This document shows, in pieces, positions 45,024-56,364 of a DNA stretch of 64,000 nt. A program made the position numbers and the translations under genes. Source of the DNA: Bimuria novae-zelandiae CBS 107.79 (lineage: Eukaryota > Ascomycota > Dothideomycetes > Pleosporales > Didymosphaeriaceae). Under the pieces are notes generated by a model that saw nothing but the letters and a program-made list of their open reading frames with translations, did not search any database and was not told the DNA's origin. The stretch is from positions 515,885 to 579,884 of the forward strand of contig ML976698.1 of assembly GCA_010015655.1 (NCBI GenBank), in the 5' to 3' direction. Within the stretch, counting starts at the first letter, position 1. Each line of letters opens with the position of its first letter.

Positions 45024-45785
45024 TCAGCCCAACTTCTCGAGCAACTTCCGCTTCCGGCGCTCGATGAGTTCCTCTTCGACCTCCTCGAGCGTAGGCACCG
45101 CCCACCCCACGCCATCTCCCGCATCCCCCGGCAGCTCCTCCCACGGCCGCTGCGCCTTCCCATTCTTCGCATCCAGCTCATCCGGCAGGCTCATAAAGTC
45201 GTCCCACGCCTCCTTCTCTTTCGCACGCTCATACGCCACAAGACTCCCATCTTCCTCATCCAAATTATACCCATAATACCCGGCATCCACCCTCTGCCTC
45301 AGCTCACTCCTCTTCTCCCTTCCCTTCGCAGCCCCCTCATCATCCTCCGGCCGTGCCTGCCTCTCAAACAACTCCTTCACACCCGGCAACTCCCTCGCTC
45401 TGCCAAAATACCTATACCCCTTCCCTCCACCCGGCACCTCTCTCCCCTCCTCATCCAGCACGCGGCCGCCACGCATATAATTCGGGCCCCCGAGCCCGCG
45501 TATCTGGGATTCCCACATGTGCTTCTCCCGCATGAGCTTGTTGATTTCGTCGTTGAGGTCGCGGATCTGGTAGTCTGAGAGTGCGGGGTCCTGGATCTTG
45601 GTCACTTTGCGGGAGATCTCTTTGAGGACTTGGCCGCGCCATTTTTCGGCCACCGGGATGGAGGTGACGCCGGTGATGAGTTTGGGGCGTCGCGTGCGTG
45701 AGATGTCGATTATGCCGGCTTCGGCGGCTTGCGCGGCGCGGAAGCGGAAGAGCATCGAGTGCGCTTTTTCGCTGTTGCGGGCCAT
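45024..45785 (-). CDS. ISY1: Pre-mRNA splicing factor Isy1
   Basis: A 253-residue, intronless member of the Isy1 family, a component of the Prp19-associated (NTC) spliceosome that acts around the first catalytic step. The N-terminus is diagnostic: MARNSEKAHSMLFRFRAAQA, then RRPKLITGVTSIPVAEKWRGQVLKEISRKVTKIQD and the helical DYQIRDLNDEINKLMREKHMWESQI, followed by LGGPNY. The centre and C-terminus hold YRYFGRARELPGVKELF and a coiled EEVEEELIERRKRKLLEKLG end. Length is normal for fungi. Confidence 0.92.
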   Translation of the reverse strand: MARNSEKAHSMLFRFRAAQAAEAGIIDISRTRRPKLITGVTSIPVAEKWRGQVLKEISRKVTKIQDPALSDYQIRDLNDEINKLMREKHMWESQIRGLGGPNYMRGGRVLDEEGREVPGGGKGYRYFGRARELPGVKELFERQARPEDDEGAAKGREKRSELRQRVDAGYYGYNLDEEDGSLVAYERAKEKEAWDDFMSLPDELDAKNGKAQRPWEELPGDAGDGVGWAVPTLEEVEEELIERRKRKLLEKLG

Positions 45786-47095
45786 GGTTGCGGTGGAGGA
45801 GGATTACGTGCGTGGTCGAGTGGTGGTGGTGATTGTAGATGGGTGCGCGATCGAGGCGGCGTGTGGGGTGGGACGGAATTCGCGATTAGGTCGTCGGTGA
45901 TGTATGTTGGTCGTTGTTGTAATGTCTTTGTATTAGGACAGCTCGCCTGCCTCGTCCGCCAAGCTCGCTCTCCGTCTTTCTCCGTATCGTCCGGAAAGAA
46001 AAGGTCGCTGCCCGCAGTCGCCGAAGGGAAACTAATTAGCCAGAGGGGTAAGGAAAGATGCGCCGGTGTCCTGGTGACGGTGTGTTGATGTGAGATTCTG
46101 TCAGTTGCGACGCGTTCGTTGGGTGGTAACGAAAGTTCAAGGCGGAGGTCCGGGGCAGAAAAGCTTGGGCCTTCCTTCATGGGCTGGGGGCGCTTTCCCT
46201 AACTAGGTTGGACGTTCATTCGAGGCCGCCACACGTCATCTACCCGAAATTGCGAGCATGGACTGGCATTCATCAACGTCTCCTAGGAGGCATCGTTTGG
46301 ATGCATAGTTCCATAATTGATCCAATTCCATGCACGCACGTGACACTGACTTTCCAAGTTCACAAATATATTGGGTAGAGTTACACTTCGTTTTAGTAAC
46401 TTCGCAAATAATAAAGCAGCACTAACTTTGCAATTTAGATCTTTTTCACATTGCTCAACTACCGCCAACTGACAATCATCTCGCACATCATCCCTCCACT
46501 AACAAGACATTAACAAACGCCCTTCTCGATAAAAAAAAAGATACATGACTAGCAGATGAACGACAGACCAGAATCGAAGCGATGACAGAAAAGAAAAGAC
46601 AATTAGTTGACAGACTCGTCGGCACTAAAACAACAACTACGCTTTCAAAAAAAGGATAGGAGACTCGTCAAGCCAGTTTCTTCCCGGCGGGCGCAGCAGC
46701 ACAAGCAGTAGCAGATGTAGTAACGGCCGTGATCTCCGAACGCCAGCTCCAGCCCCATTCTACATGCTTCGCCCAGGCCCGTACAGCCGAACGCCAGTTC
46801 CAGAAGAACAGACTCAGGAAGTCCTACTTCCACCACCGCCGCCGTCGAACCGTGCCCCTCGCCCGGATCCAAAATAGGAGACAGCAACCCAAAACCGAGA
46901 GCTGAAGAGATAACGACAAAGGAGACGCAGATGCTTTCTCGGCTCGAGGCATCATTTGTTTTGGAGACACTATAGGAAAGAAACGACCGTCAGTCAAGAG
47001 ACTAATGTAGGGTATGGCGCTGCCAAGGAACAAACGTGATGCGAGAAGTGCTTTCGTGGGAAGGTATAGATAGGTGATAGGTAAGGTAAGGTGGC
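45786..47095. other. Intergenic between ISY1 and apsA
   Basis: About 1.3 kb. The part near 46100-46250 is the likely ISY1 promoter. The part near 46530-47095 includes A-rich tracts and is probably the apsA 3' region. Short minus-strand frames (46645-46887, 46824-47324) overlap the apsA end and have no domain. Confidence 0.4.
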
Positions 47096-50000
47096 TTAAC
47101 CCGCAGAGGAGTGTTGTGCTTCCAGCTCCGTTTGGTGCCGTATTTGCTCGTTCCGCGAATCCGCGCGTGAATGTGACCGTGAGCTCATCGAACCGATGAT
47201 CGATGGTCGCGAAGTAAAGCTGCTGTGTCGACCTTTCAAGGAATGACCATGGAGGTGTCCGACATGATGTTTGCCTGTATGACGTTAGCTTGGGCATTAT
47301 TTTCGACGCACAAGAGGAATTCACTCACCATCACAGCACGCCCTCACGTCGACCAAACGGTCCGCATCACGTTCGTTCACTTCAACCAACTCTCGACTAA
47401 GGTCGGCAGCTGAACTGGTCGGTTCCTCGTACGCAGCGGTGTCCGGTACACTCCCTCTGCTGAATCTACTTGAGAATGATCCCCGCATAGCCGAACCAGA
47501 ACGAAGCATGCTACTAAAGCGGCCGCCAACAGTGTTGTGCCCCGGTTCGGTCGATACAGGTCGTGAAGTGGGTGTGGTCGGTTGTTTGAGCGTAGGCACC
47601 TGTCCATGATAAGGAGACGATGTGCGTTGAGTGTTGTAGGTAGCATAAGAGGCTCGCGAGCGACCTGTCTGGCGGGAGGAGCTTCTGTATCCTCCGTTGA
47701 ACTCGCTCTGTATCTCATTGGGATCAGACGGCTGTCCTTCTTCACCATCATCGGTCCGCTTTAAGAGATAAAGGAGGGCATTAAACCAAGTCTCGTGACG
47801 CTGACTGGTGGTTGCGGTAAACTTGATAGTTCGTCCAGGTGAAACGACTACCAAGCTCTTGATGTGGAGACCAGGAGGTAGCGGGTTATCGTCGGAAACT
47901 TCATGCACTGACCGGATTGCCACGCTTTTAGCTTTCATCTGCGCTCGTCCCGCAGCCTGAGGGTCATGTTCACTCCAATATAGCGTGCGCGTATACGGAT
48001 GTACCCAGAAGAATCGACGGTGGCGAGTTTCGGACATGCTCTCACGCCCTGCCTTACGCGTGTATTTCCAAAGGAACTCACCGCACATAGTCTGCGTAAT
48101 GGCTTGTATCATGCGGGGGTCCGTAGAGTTCGGGTCTAAGCCGGTCTGACTGAAACTCATGCCTCCTGGGATGTTGAAACGATGGTCAATTTCTGAGCTG
48201 AACGAAGACATTGAGGATCGATGCGTGATTGGCGATGTGGCGCCACTTCGGGTTTGCGAAGGGTGTCGAGGGCGAGGTGTGGTACCGCCTGTTCTGGGGC
48301 TCGTAGCCGCGACGGCTTTGGTCTTGATTGATGGAGTCTGTGGGCGATTCTTGTAAGCCGAAGCTGGCATGACGGGTGGACCCATAGCACCCGGTGCACC
48401 AGGGGTAGTTGGCGTCAATATTGGTGGTGGTGACTTCAGAGCAGCTGCAGCAATAACTTCTTTGTGGTCTACCGGAAGAGGTGGAGCATCAGCACCGCGT
48501 GAACGCATGCTAGAAGAGCTGCCCGGACGGCGGGGAGTACGACCGACATCGTTTGGACCGTGCTTGCCTGGTGATGCCGGAGGGGACATGGTCTTGTCCA
48601 CGCCAGCCGCTGCGATTGTGCCCGAGTTCCGTTGACTGCGGGCTAGCAGGAGCCGATCAATCTGCTCTGCAGATACCATGGTCTGCGTGCCTTCGTCGGA
48701 AGTCGGACCCTTGAACTGATTAGGGAAGGGGTAACCATCCTCGACATTACGCTCCCTTTGCACATTAGAAGAGACCTCTCCTAATGACACACGTTCGTCG
48801 TTGCTACTTGGCCGTTGTGACTGTGTAGCTGCAGTCTGTGCTCCAGACGAAGATGTGAAAATTGGAACAGGAGTTGTGCGGTGTGCAGTTTGAGGCCTGG
48901 AAGGAACCTCTGGCTCCGTCTCTTGGGCCACGATCGCAGAAAATGAAGTTGCCGGAGGAGATAAGCGTGTTGCGGTTGACGGTCTACTCGGGGTAGGGAG
49001 GAAGTCAGGCAGCGTTGGTGACTCTGGCTGCCTATTTTGCAGCATTGTAACACCAGAGAAGTCATACTGGGCTTGAGAGAATGAACGGGAGCCGATAGGC
49101 TCCGTGTGCTGCGCAGCGATTGATCCAACATTCCACGGCCGACGCTCTGGTTCTTGAGGCACTGTCACCTGGTGAGATACTATGGACAGTTGCGGCAGCG
49201 TTGGCTGCGGCAATTGCACTGGTTCCGTCGCTTGAGACCAATGACGCGACAGTGTTGGCGCAGGGCTGCTTGATGGCTCCGTGCTTTGATGTGACACCAA
49301 TGATAGTTGAGACGGCCACGGTGTTGGCGCTGCGGGTGTCGTACCCTGCTGTACTACTGAAGAGAATTTGGATGGCAGTGGTGTTGACGCAATGGGCTCT
49401 GTAGCCTGATGCAAAACCCGAGCAAGCTGTGACGGAGCAGGTCGCGGGACTTCCAAGGGCTCGGTGGCTTGAGAAGCGACAGTGGAGAGCTCCGAGTGTG
49501 CTGGTCGGGGTGGTTCGACCGGAACTGTTCCCTGAGAGGACAAACCAGACATACTCAATGCAGGCAATTGTGGAACCTCTCCAGGAATGGAAGTTTGACT
49601 AGAAAGAGAAGACATGCTCAGCGGAGGCTGGGGTGGTGGTTCTACCGCGCGCGTCTCCCGCACACGCTCTTCTTGCTCTCTGAGAGCATCCTCGAGCTGC
49701 GCGATGCGGCCAGTCTTATCTTTGACATCGACCTCAAGTGCCCGCAACTCCTGTACACGCTCCTCTTGCTCTTTGAGAGCATCCTCAAGCTGCTCGATGC
49801 GGCCAGACTTGTCTTTGACATCACCTTCGAGTGTGTGCAACTCCCGCACAAGCTCTTCGTGCTCTCTGAGAGCACCTTCAAGCTGTTCGATGCGACCAGT
49901 CTTATCTTTAACATCGCCCTCAAGTGCGCGCAACTCCCGCACACGCTCTTCTTGCTCTCTGAGGGTATCCTCAAGCTGCTCGATGCGGCTTGTCTTGTCT

Positions 50001-53000
50001 TTGACATCGCCCTCAAGTTCGACGATGCGCTTTTCCTGGGTAATGATTGTAGCTTCCGCTTCTTCGATACGCTTCGTCTGTTGGGCCAAGGTGTCCAAGC
50101 GGGACTCGGTCCGGTGTCCCTCAACAAGTTCTGTCGCTTGCGAAGAAAAGGAGGACGCAAACGACGACACCGCGTAGGATCCGCTCGAAGAGCGAGACTC
50201 AATCGGCTCCGTTGCTTGCCTAGCAATAGAGGATACACCCAGCACAGGCGGCACTGCTCGTGCAACCACAGGGGACACAGGTTCCGTCCCTTGAGTTGCA
50301 AATGACGACATGTTGAGTGCAGGAGGTGCAAGCGACTCAGGAACAGTGCCTTGACTAGATACATTAGACATGTAGAAGGATGGTGGCGGCGCAGATTGTG
50401 GCGACGTGTCTTGCACGGAGACCGTCGAGAGAAACATAGGGGACGGAGGGGCATGTCGAGGAGCGGTGTTCTGTTCGGATAATGAAGAAATGCGCAGTGG
50501 CACGGATGGGGTATCGCGTGGCTCTGTGCCCTGGGCAACCATAGTAGATATACCCAGGGGAGGGAGAGGGGCCATCCGCGGTGTGGTTCCTTGCGTTGCG
50601 ACCGAGGACATCGTCAATGATGGCAGAGGGGCAGGCTGCGGTATCGTACCCAGTGTCACATGGGTTGACATGCCGAAAGACGCGCGAGGGACAGACTGTG
50701 GTTCCGTGCCCTGAGTTGCAAGCCTCGACATGGTGAATGCCGGCAGAGGGGCAGCTTGCGGCTCAGTGTGCTGCGCTGTGATGGATGAGAGGTCGCTGGC
50801 TTCTGTCGACGAGGCCAGGGTCCACGGTTCTGTCATCACACCGGAATCGACCATGGCTGGCCTGGATAGTATGACAGACTGCAGAGGCGACCTTCCCAAA
50901 GTGGGCTTCCTGGATCTTTCCGGGGATGATGCAGGCGAAAGGGCGTCTGGTCGGTTCGGCGTCCCCTCTATGATGCTACCGTCGTCACTCTCCCCACCAC
51001 TGAGCGCATCCAGCTCGGCAAACAAGCTCCGACCCTGAGCGGGGGTGCTGTTGTTGCTTTCGTGGACGAGACTAGAAGGCGAATCCCTCATAGTAGGAGA
51101 TGAGTCGGGGAATGTGTCCTGGTTTCCTCGGGGCGTGGATCTACGGTATCCCTGGCGCATCTTGACCTTGAAGCGGGAGCTCTGAGACTGAGGCGTCCTC
51201 GTCTCCGCGTTATCCCATTCATCGCCAGAGGTAGAAGCTGTGCTCTCGTAAGCATCGCGATGCGACATAGCCATCGACGATGGTCGTCTTTGCCGAATGG
51301 TACCCCTAGTGGATGGGCGGCCTTCAGTCTCAGTAAGCTCTTCGCTGCTATCGCCGTCGAGAGTTTCCGCCCCAGTCTGGAAAGCATCGGTCTCCGTCGT
51401 GGTTCCATCGTGCTCGTTCGCAGTCTCGAATGCAGCATCGGAGGTCTCATTGGCAGTCTCGAAACCTTCGTTGGCGCTGGTTTCTGCTGCCGAACTGAAC
51501 CCACCCCACGCACCAGGAACTGTTTCAGATGATCGAGGCGCTTTGCTCGGCGTCGGTGGTACTCCTTCCTGGTCTTCCCATTCGTCGTCTTCCATTACCA
51601 CCTCTTGGCTTCCCATGCGGAAGGTGCCGAGACGATCGGGCCTTAGGGGCTTCTTGAAGGTGTCCTTCTCATTCTTCCTCCGCTTGCTTGCGCTTGTAGG
51701 AGGGTTCAATGCATTGCGGTTCGTCTCGAGTTCGTCTCGAGCATCTTGAAGCATCCGCTTGAGCTCGATCTTCTCAGTCTTCTCACGGTGGATGTTGTTC
51801 TTGAGCTGTTGGATCATACGGTGGGCGTGATTGAGAGAGTGCTTGAGTGTTTCCGATTCGAGCTGGCCATGGCGAGGTGTCGGCTTGATGGGAGACGGAG
51901 GAGGCGAATGTTCTGGAGTCAGGGTGTTGCCTCCATCTGGATGTTCATCCGGAGAAGTGTCTTCACCGGAAATCTGCTCGTCTCCACGCATGCGATGCTG
52001 CACTGCCCGCGCAAGCTCATGGTTCTGTGTGGCCAACTCTTCCATCTTACGTTGCAGTGCCCCGCGTTCCGTCTCGCCCATGCTAACATTCCGTCGCAAG
52101 CCTGACAACTCTGACTCGTGTTGCTTGATTTTGAGCGCGTTGTCCTCGTTCACCTTGGCGTACATCTGCTTCAACTCCTCGTACTCGCGCTCGAGGGTTG
52201 CCTTTTCCGACTTGGCAGAATTGAGGGTCTGGTTCAGGCGATGCTCCCGGTCGGCAGCTGCCTTGCTCTGCACTTCCAAGTCGCGCACCCGGGTCTCCAG
52301 ATTCCAGTTCTCGTCCTTGAGCCTAGACTCGCTCTCGTCCAGTGTGCGAAGACGCTGAGAAAGCCCTTCCACTTCAATTTCGAGCTGTGACCTGTCCAGG
52401 TTGGCGGTCTTGAGAAATTCATCCCTCTCAAGCAGAACAGCTTGCAAGTCCTTCAATTGTGCCAGAAGCGAGGTAGAGATTTCCGTGGCGAGGGCAATGT
52501 CATTGATACGACTCGGTTGCTGATTCCGCTGCTTTCGAGAGGGGACGCTGACCTTGGTGGGGGACATGTGTCCTTCGCTGGTGTACACTGAAGCACCCGC
52601 AGTGCTGTCTGTTTCCCCGCTTGGGACTCTGGACTTGGGCAGGAATGCGCGAGCGGTCTCCCTGCCGACCTCGTTGAACTCCTTCTCAAGCTCGACAAGC
52701 TTTTGGCGTAGCTCTGGACCGATATCATTGGCCTGCTTCTGTTCTGCGACTTCCCTCAGTCTGTCTTCCAGCTCCTGCCTCTGCTGGACAAGCGCGTTGC
52801 CCAGTTGCGATGTCTCCTGAAGCCTGCGTGTTGTCTCGGCGAGGTGAGCTTGCAGTGCGCGCTCGGCCTGCTCGGGCGAGCCGTTTACGTACAGCGACGA
52901 GCTGTCGAAAGCAGCGTATCTTTGCCGGGCATCGTGCGGGTTCGCGAGGAACGGATCCATGCCGAGGGGGTCCTCCACGGCAAATGCGCCGGGAGAGGGG

Positions 53001-53014
53001 TTCGCTGTTGCCAT
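47096..53014 (-). CDS. apsA: Cortical nuclear-positioning protein ApsA/Num1
   Basis: A 1,954-residue cortex anchor that captures dynein and microtubules for nuclear migration and, in yeast, tethers mitochondria. Exons are 47329-53014 and 47096-47274; the 54-nt intron (GTGAGTGA donor) replaces an apparent stop nine bases into it, and the joined tail reads DGKHHVGHLHGHSL. The N-terminus (about 60-340) is the coiled-coil Mcp5/Num1 region. Two blocks of about 26-residue repeats with a Q/H-x-TEP or QGT-x-P core lie at roughly 740-940 and 1130-1320. Between them, about 970-1125, is a four-times-repeated coiled coil (LEGDVKDKTGRIEQLEDAL). A PH domain lies at about 1637-1755 (GEFLWKYTRK, RFFWVHPYTRTLYW, ETWFNALLYLL), the membrane-binding part. 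The tail is Ser/Arg-rich. Confidence 0.92.
49640..50100 (-). repeat. Coding repeat: four coiled-coil units in apsA
   Basis: About 108-bp units encode 36-residue blocks of the form LEGDVKDK-T/S-GRIEQLEDAL-REQEERVREL. The DNA copies are very similar (for example CTCAAGCTGCTCGATGCGGC recurs), so they are recent or homogenised. Confidence 0.8.
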
Positions 53015-54233
53015 TAGTAGTTCCGCGTGCCCGCGCTTAATTGCCCATCGCCCGCCGTGCTGGTTTCCACGAGAATCGCGGGCCGTGGGTCTTGTATAGA
53101 GGCCGGCTCGCGGATCACGGGGACAAACAAAGGGCGCCTATGGCTGAGAGACTGAAGCGAAAACAGATTTCCGGATCCTGTCGGAGATGGAAGCGATTGA
53201 CGGGTGCCGCTGCAGTCGTGACGCCACCGGCGGGCGTTGGTGAAGTCGAGGAGTGTAGATCGGTTGATGACTTGGCCAGACGCAACGCGCGCAGGGAAGC
53301 GGGAACCGCGACGGGGGGTTGTTGGAAGAGCGCTGGAACGCGTCGCTGTCACACAAGGGCCGGCAACTGTATGCGCACCCCCGCAGCGCTTAGAGACACA
53401 AGGAGAAGAAGAGAACGACAAAGGGCAAGGCAGAGGCAAAGCAACGGGAAAGGCCAGCGCGGGACGGGTGTTGTTTTGCATGCAAGATGAGCATCCGTGC
53501 GCGACTGCCCAGGTCGGATAGCTCCGCCAAAACAACTCGCCGATACTTTGTCAATTGGCTCCCGATGTTTCTCATGCGCGCTTGATCGCTAAGCTATCCG
53601 GTGGAGGCGTTACGCCATAGGCCCTCAGAAGCCGCCTGCGACGAGTGTTTACGTTTCCATCATTGTGGTGACGCGATCAACAAAACGCACACGGGGGCTC
53701 CACTTCACGCTATCACGACAAACCCAACGTTCGGACATAATTACAGAGGGACCCGCCGGTTTGACACCCGCAGGGCCTACTGCCCTCATAAGCGTCACCT
53801 TACTATTCGTTGCACTTGTCGGAGCCGAGACGTGTCAAACCTGTGACAGATGCGCTCCAACGCCGCAAGAGTCATTGCACTACCAAAAGATCGATGGCCG
53901 TGCTAAATTCCATCAGCATGGCTCAGCGCGCGCGAACTCAAGATGCTAGAACGACCGAATGACTGCGGTGCTCCCATGGATCATCGAGGTGCGAGGGTCG
54001 CGCCCTGCAACGTTGATGCTGGGCGTCCACTCGATCATCTAAATGTGATTACCAACAGTAAGGATGGTAGATCGGCGGTACTGTAGAAGTAAGATAATAG
54101 CAGCGCCACAGTAAATCACGTGACGCGTTTGTCAGCCACAACCGTGGCTCGAACTTTCTACATCCGCGAACCATTTCCGTAACAACGTCCAGTGTACAAC
54201 GTCCAGTGTACAATCTCCCAAACACATCAAACC
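53015..54233. other. Shared upstream region of apsA and CWC24
   Basis: About 1.2 kb between divergent starts. Open frames have no recognisable domain. A 14-bp sequence, ACAACGTCCAGTGT, is tandemly duplicated at 54182-54209 in the CWC24 leader. Confidence 0.45.
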
Positions 54234-55169
54234 ATGGCCGACACCGAAGTACCCGTCGTCAAGTTCAAGAAGCGGGGTGCCAAAGCCGCACCACGCAAAA
54301 CAGCACCGCCGGCTCCACGATCAGACTCAGATTCTTTTAGCTCCGAAGGCGAAGGCGAAGACGGGCGTGTTGTAAAGAAGCGAAAGATCAACGGCCACGC
54401 ACTCAAAGCCTCTACAGCGGATCAAAAACAGTCCACGAGTGCTCTCGAAGGCACGACCAAGTACGAAGCGAACCGCGATGCCATTATACAAGCCAATGAC
54501 GACGCCACCAAAGCTTCCAACTGGTACGAGAACGACAACGCAGGCGCTGCGCTCAGCTCGAAGGACCTCCTCGGAAGTACGCGCTCGCTCTCGAAACCGG
54601 CTGCAGAGAAAGACGCGAATGCGCCGGAGCGCAAAGTCGGACCACAGAAATCGTCTTCGAACGTGCGCACCATCACCATGACGGATTACACACCAGATGT
54701 ATGCAAGGACTACAAGCAAACAGGCTTCTGTGGTTTCGGCGACGGCTGCAAATTCTTGCATGCTCGTGAGGACTACGCAGCCGGGTGGAAGCTGGACAAG
54801 GAGTGGGAGATGTCAAATAAAGGCAAAAAGCCTGGTGGTACTGTCGTTGCTTCCGCAAATCGCGACGAAAAGAAAGACGCAGATGGCGTTGACCTGTCCA
54901 TGCTGGAGAGCATACCGTTCGCTTGCGTCATTTGCAAGCAGCCATACAAGAGCCCTATTATTACCAAATGCGGGCACTACTTCTGTGAAGCGTGCGCCCT
55001 GAAGCGATATCGGAAAGATCCCACATGCGCAATTTGCAGCGCAAAGACGCAGGGCGTGTTTAACGGGGCGAAGAATCTGCAAAAACTGCTTGCTAAGAAG
55101 CGGGAATGGGAAGACAAGAAGAAGGCAGAGGCGGAAGCTGCAGAAGCGGAGAAAGCAGAGGGTGATTGA
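54234..55169 (+). CDS. CWC24: Pre-mRNA splicing factor Cwc24 (RNF113 family)
   Basis: A spliceosome protein, 311 residues, without introns. Its human counterpart is RNF113A. The N-terminal 150 residues are charged and flexible with a KKRK nuclear signal (48-51). A CCCH zinc finger follows at 157-176 (C-x8-C-x5-C-x3-H: CKDYKQTGFCGFGDGCKFLH). A C3HC4 RING lies at 231-268 (CVIC, CGHYFCEAC, CAIC). The C-terminus is a Lys/Glu/Ala helix. In yeast Cwc24 guards the 5' splice site before Prp2 action. It diverges from apsA and shares the spliceosome with Isy1 about 9 kb away, which is probably chance. Confidence 0.92.
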   Translation: MADTEVPVVKFKKRGAKAAPRKTAPPAPRSDSDSFSSEGEGEDGRVVKKRKINGHALKASTADQKQSTSALEGTTKYEANRDAIIQANDDATKASNWYENDNAGAALSSKDLLGSTRSLSKPAAEKDANAPERKVGPQKSSSNVRTITMTDYTPDVCKDYKQTGFCGFGDGCKFLHAREDYAAGWKLDKEWEMSNKGKKPGGTVVASANRDEKKDADGVDLSMLESIPFACVICKQPYKSPIITKCGHYFCEACALKRYRKDPTCAICSAKTQGVFNGAKNLQKLLAKKREWEDKKKAEAEAAEAEKAEGD

Positions 55170-56364
55170 ATGCCAGTATATGGAACCGCGGTACAACTGG
55201 AATGATCAAAGACCACTTTTCAAAGGCTCTAAAGACTTGAGCTTGAGCAGCAAAACCTCCATTCGGCGCCGGGTACGATGAGCGCAACACTGCAGCGCCT
55301 AATCAAACGATGAAGCTCATACGCAAGGTTTCTCGCCGCTGATGGAAGAAGGGCGAACATGCAAATAGCATGTACTAGCCGTGGAGGATCAAATGGTTCG
55401 ACCAGGATGCATATATGCCATCATCTTGCCTACTTGTGAAGAAACACTGCATGCCATTTATGTAGTTGCCCAGGTATATACCATAGCGTCGCTTACTAGA
55501 CAATGAGGTCACCGCGACATTATAGAACTCCAACACGAAAGTGCACTCACATTTGGTCCCATTCATTAGTCTCTCCTTCCCATCAAGCTGTGGCAAAAAC
55601 AACAGATTCCATTGAGGGTGACTTTTGGTATCCTCCCATTAACTATGTATATAGTACAACCAGCTCATTATCCCCTTAGTTCCAGCTGAGAAAGATGTTC
55701 ACGCAGCTCCATAAAATGATTTTTTTTAGCGTGGACCAGAAAGAGAAGGAGCATCACACAGAGAAACCAGCGTGGTAGACAAAGCGCTCAGCTTTTCACG
55801 ATCGATCTCGAGTGCGCCTCTATGTCCTCCGCTCAATTCCTATCCATAACGTGCTGTGGAGGCTGTACGAAGGCAGGCGCCCCTCGATAGCGCAACCCGA
55901 AAACTCGATGGACATTCGTTACACAGACTCATGCGTCCAGCCTTCGCTACACGTGCGCATGAGGCAGCAGTGTCGTGCAGGCACTGCGATCCCATGTAGT
56001 TGCGTTGTTTGATGCTTCTCCCAGGATCTTGGTACGCAGCAACAAAGGAAGTGAACAAGCCGGACAAAGAATGCAATTTTCTTACACCACCCGTCTATTA
56101 TCCGAGAAAGCGTACGCTAGGTACCACTTCACCACGAGGACAGTATTCTGGCCAGCTAGAAGGGGTTGCTGTTCCATGAGGAGGCAAATAATCTCACTTT
56201 GGGCCTTTGGATCCGGGGTGCTGAGACTTCACCTTCCAGCTGAGGGCTATCACTCGTATTTGAACCAACCTTTTTGCATGTGGAGATCGAGATCATAACA
56301 TACAAACGATATATAAGTCTGAGAAAGACGTGCTGCAAGGTGTCGTTCAGGCCTCTGGTTCATA
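55170..56364. other. Intergenic between CWC24 and DUF1996 gene
   Basis: About 1.2 kb of A/T-richer sequence with no supported gene. If the DUF1996 gene has an upstream first exon carrying its ATG, it should be in the last few hundred bases; I did not find a convincing one. Confidence 0.4.

Noticed and set aside
47329..53014. Large plus-strand frames within apsA, such as 49469-50305
   Set aside because: They are antisense shadows of coiled-coil repeats in the real minus-strand gene.
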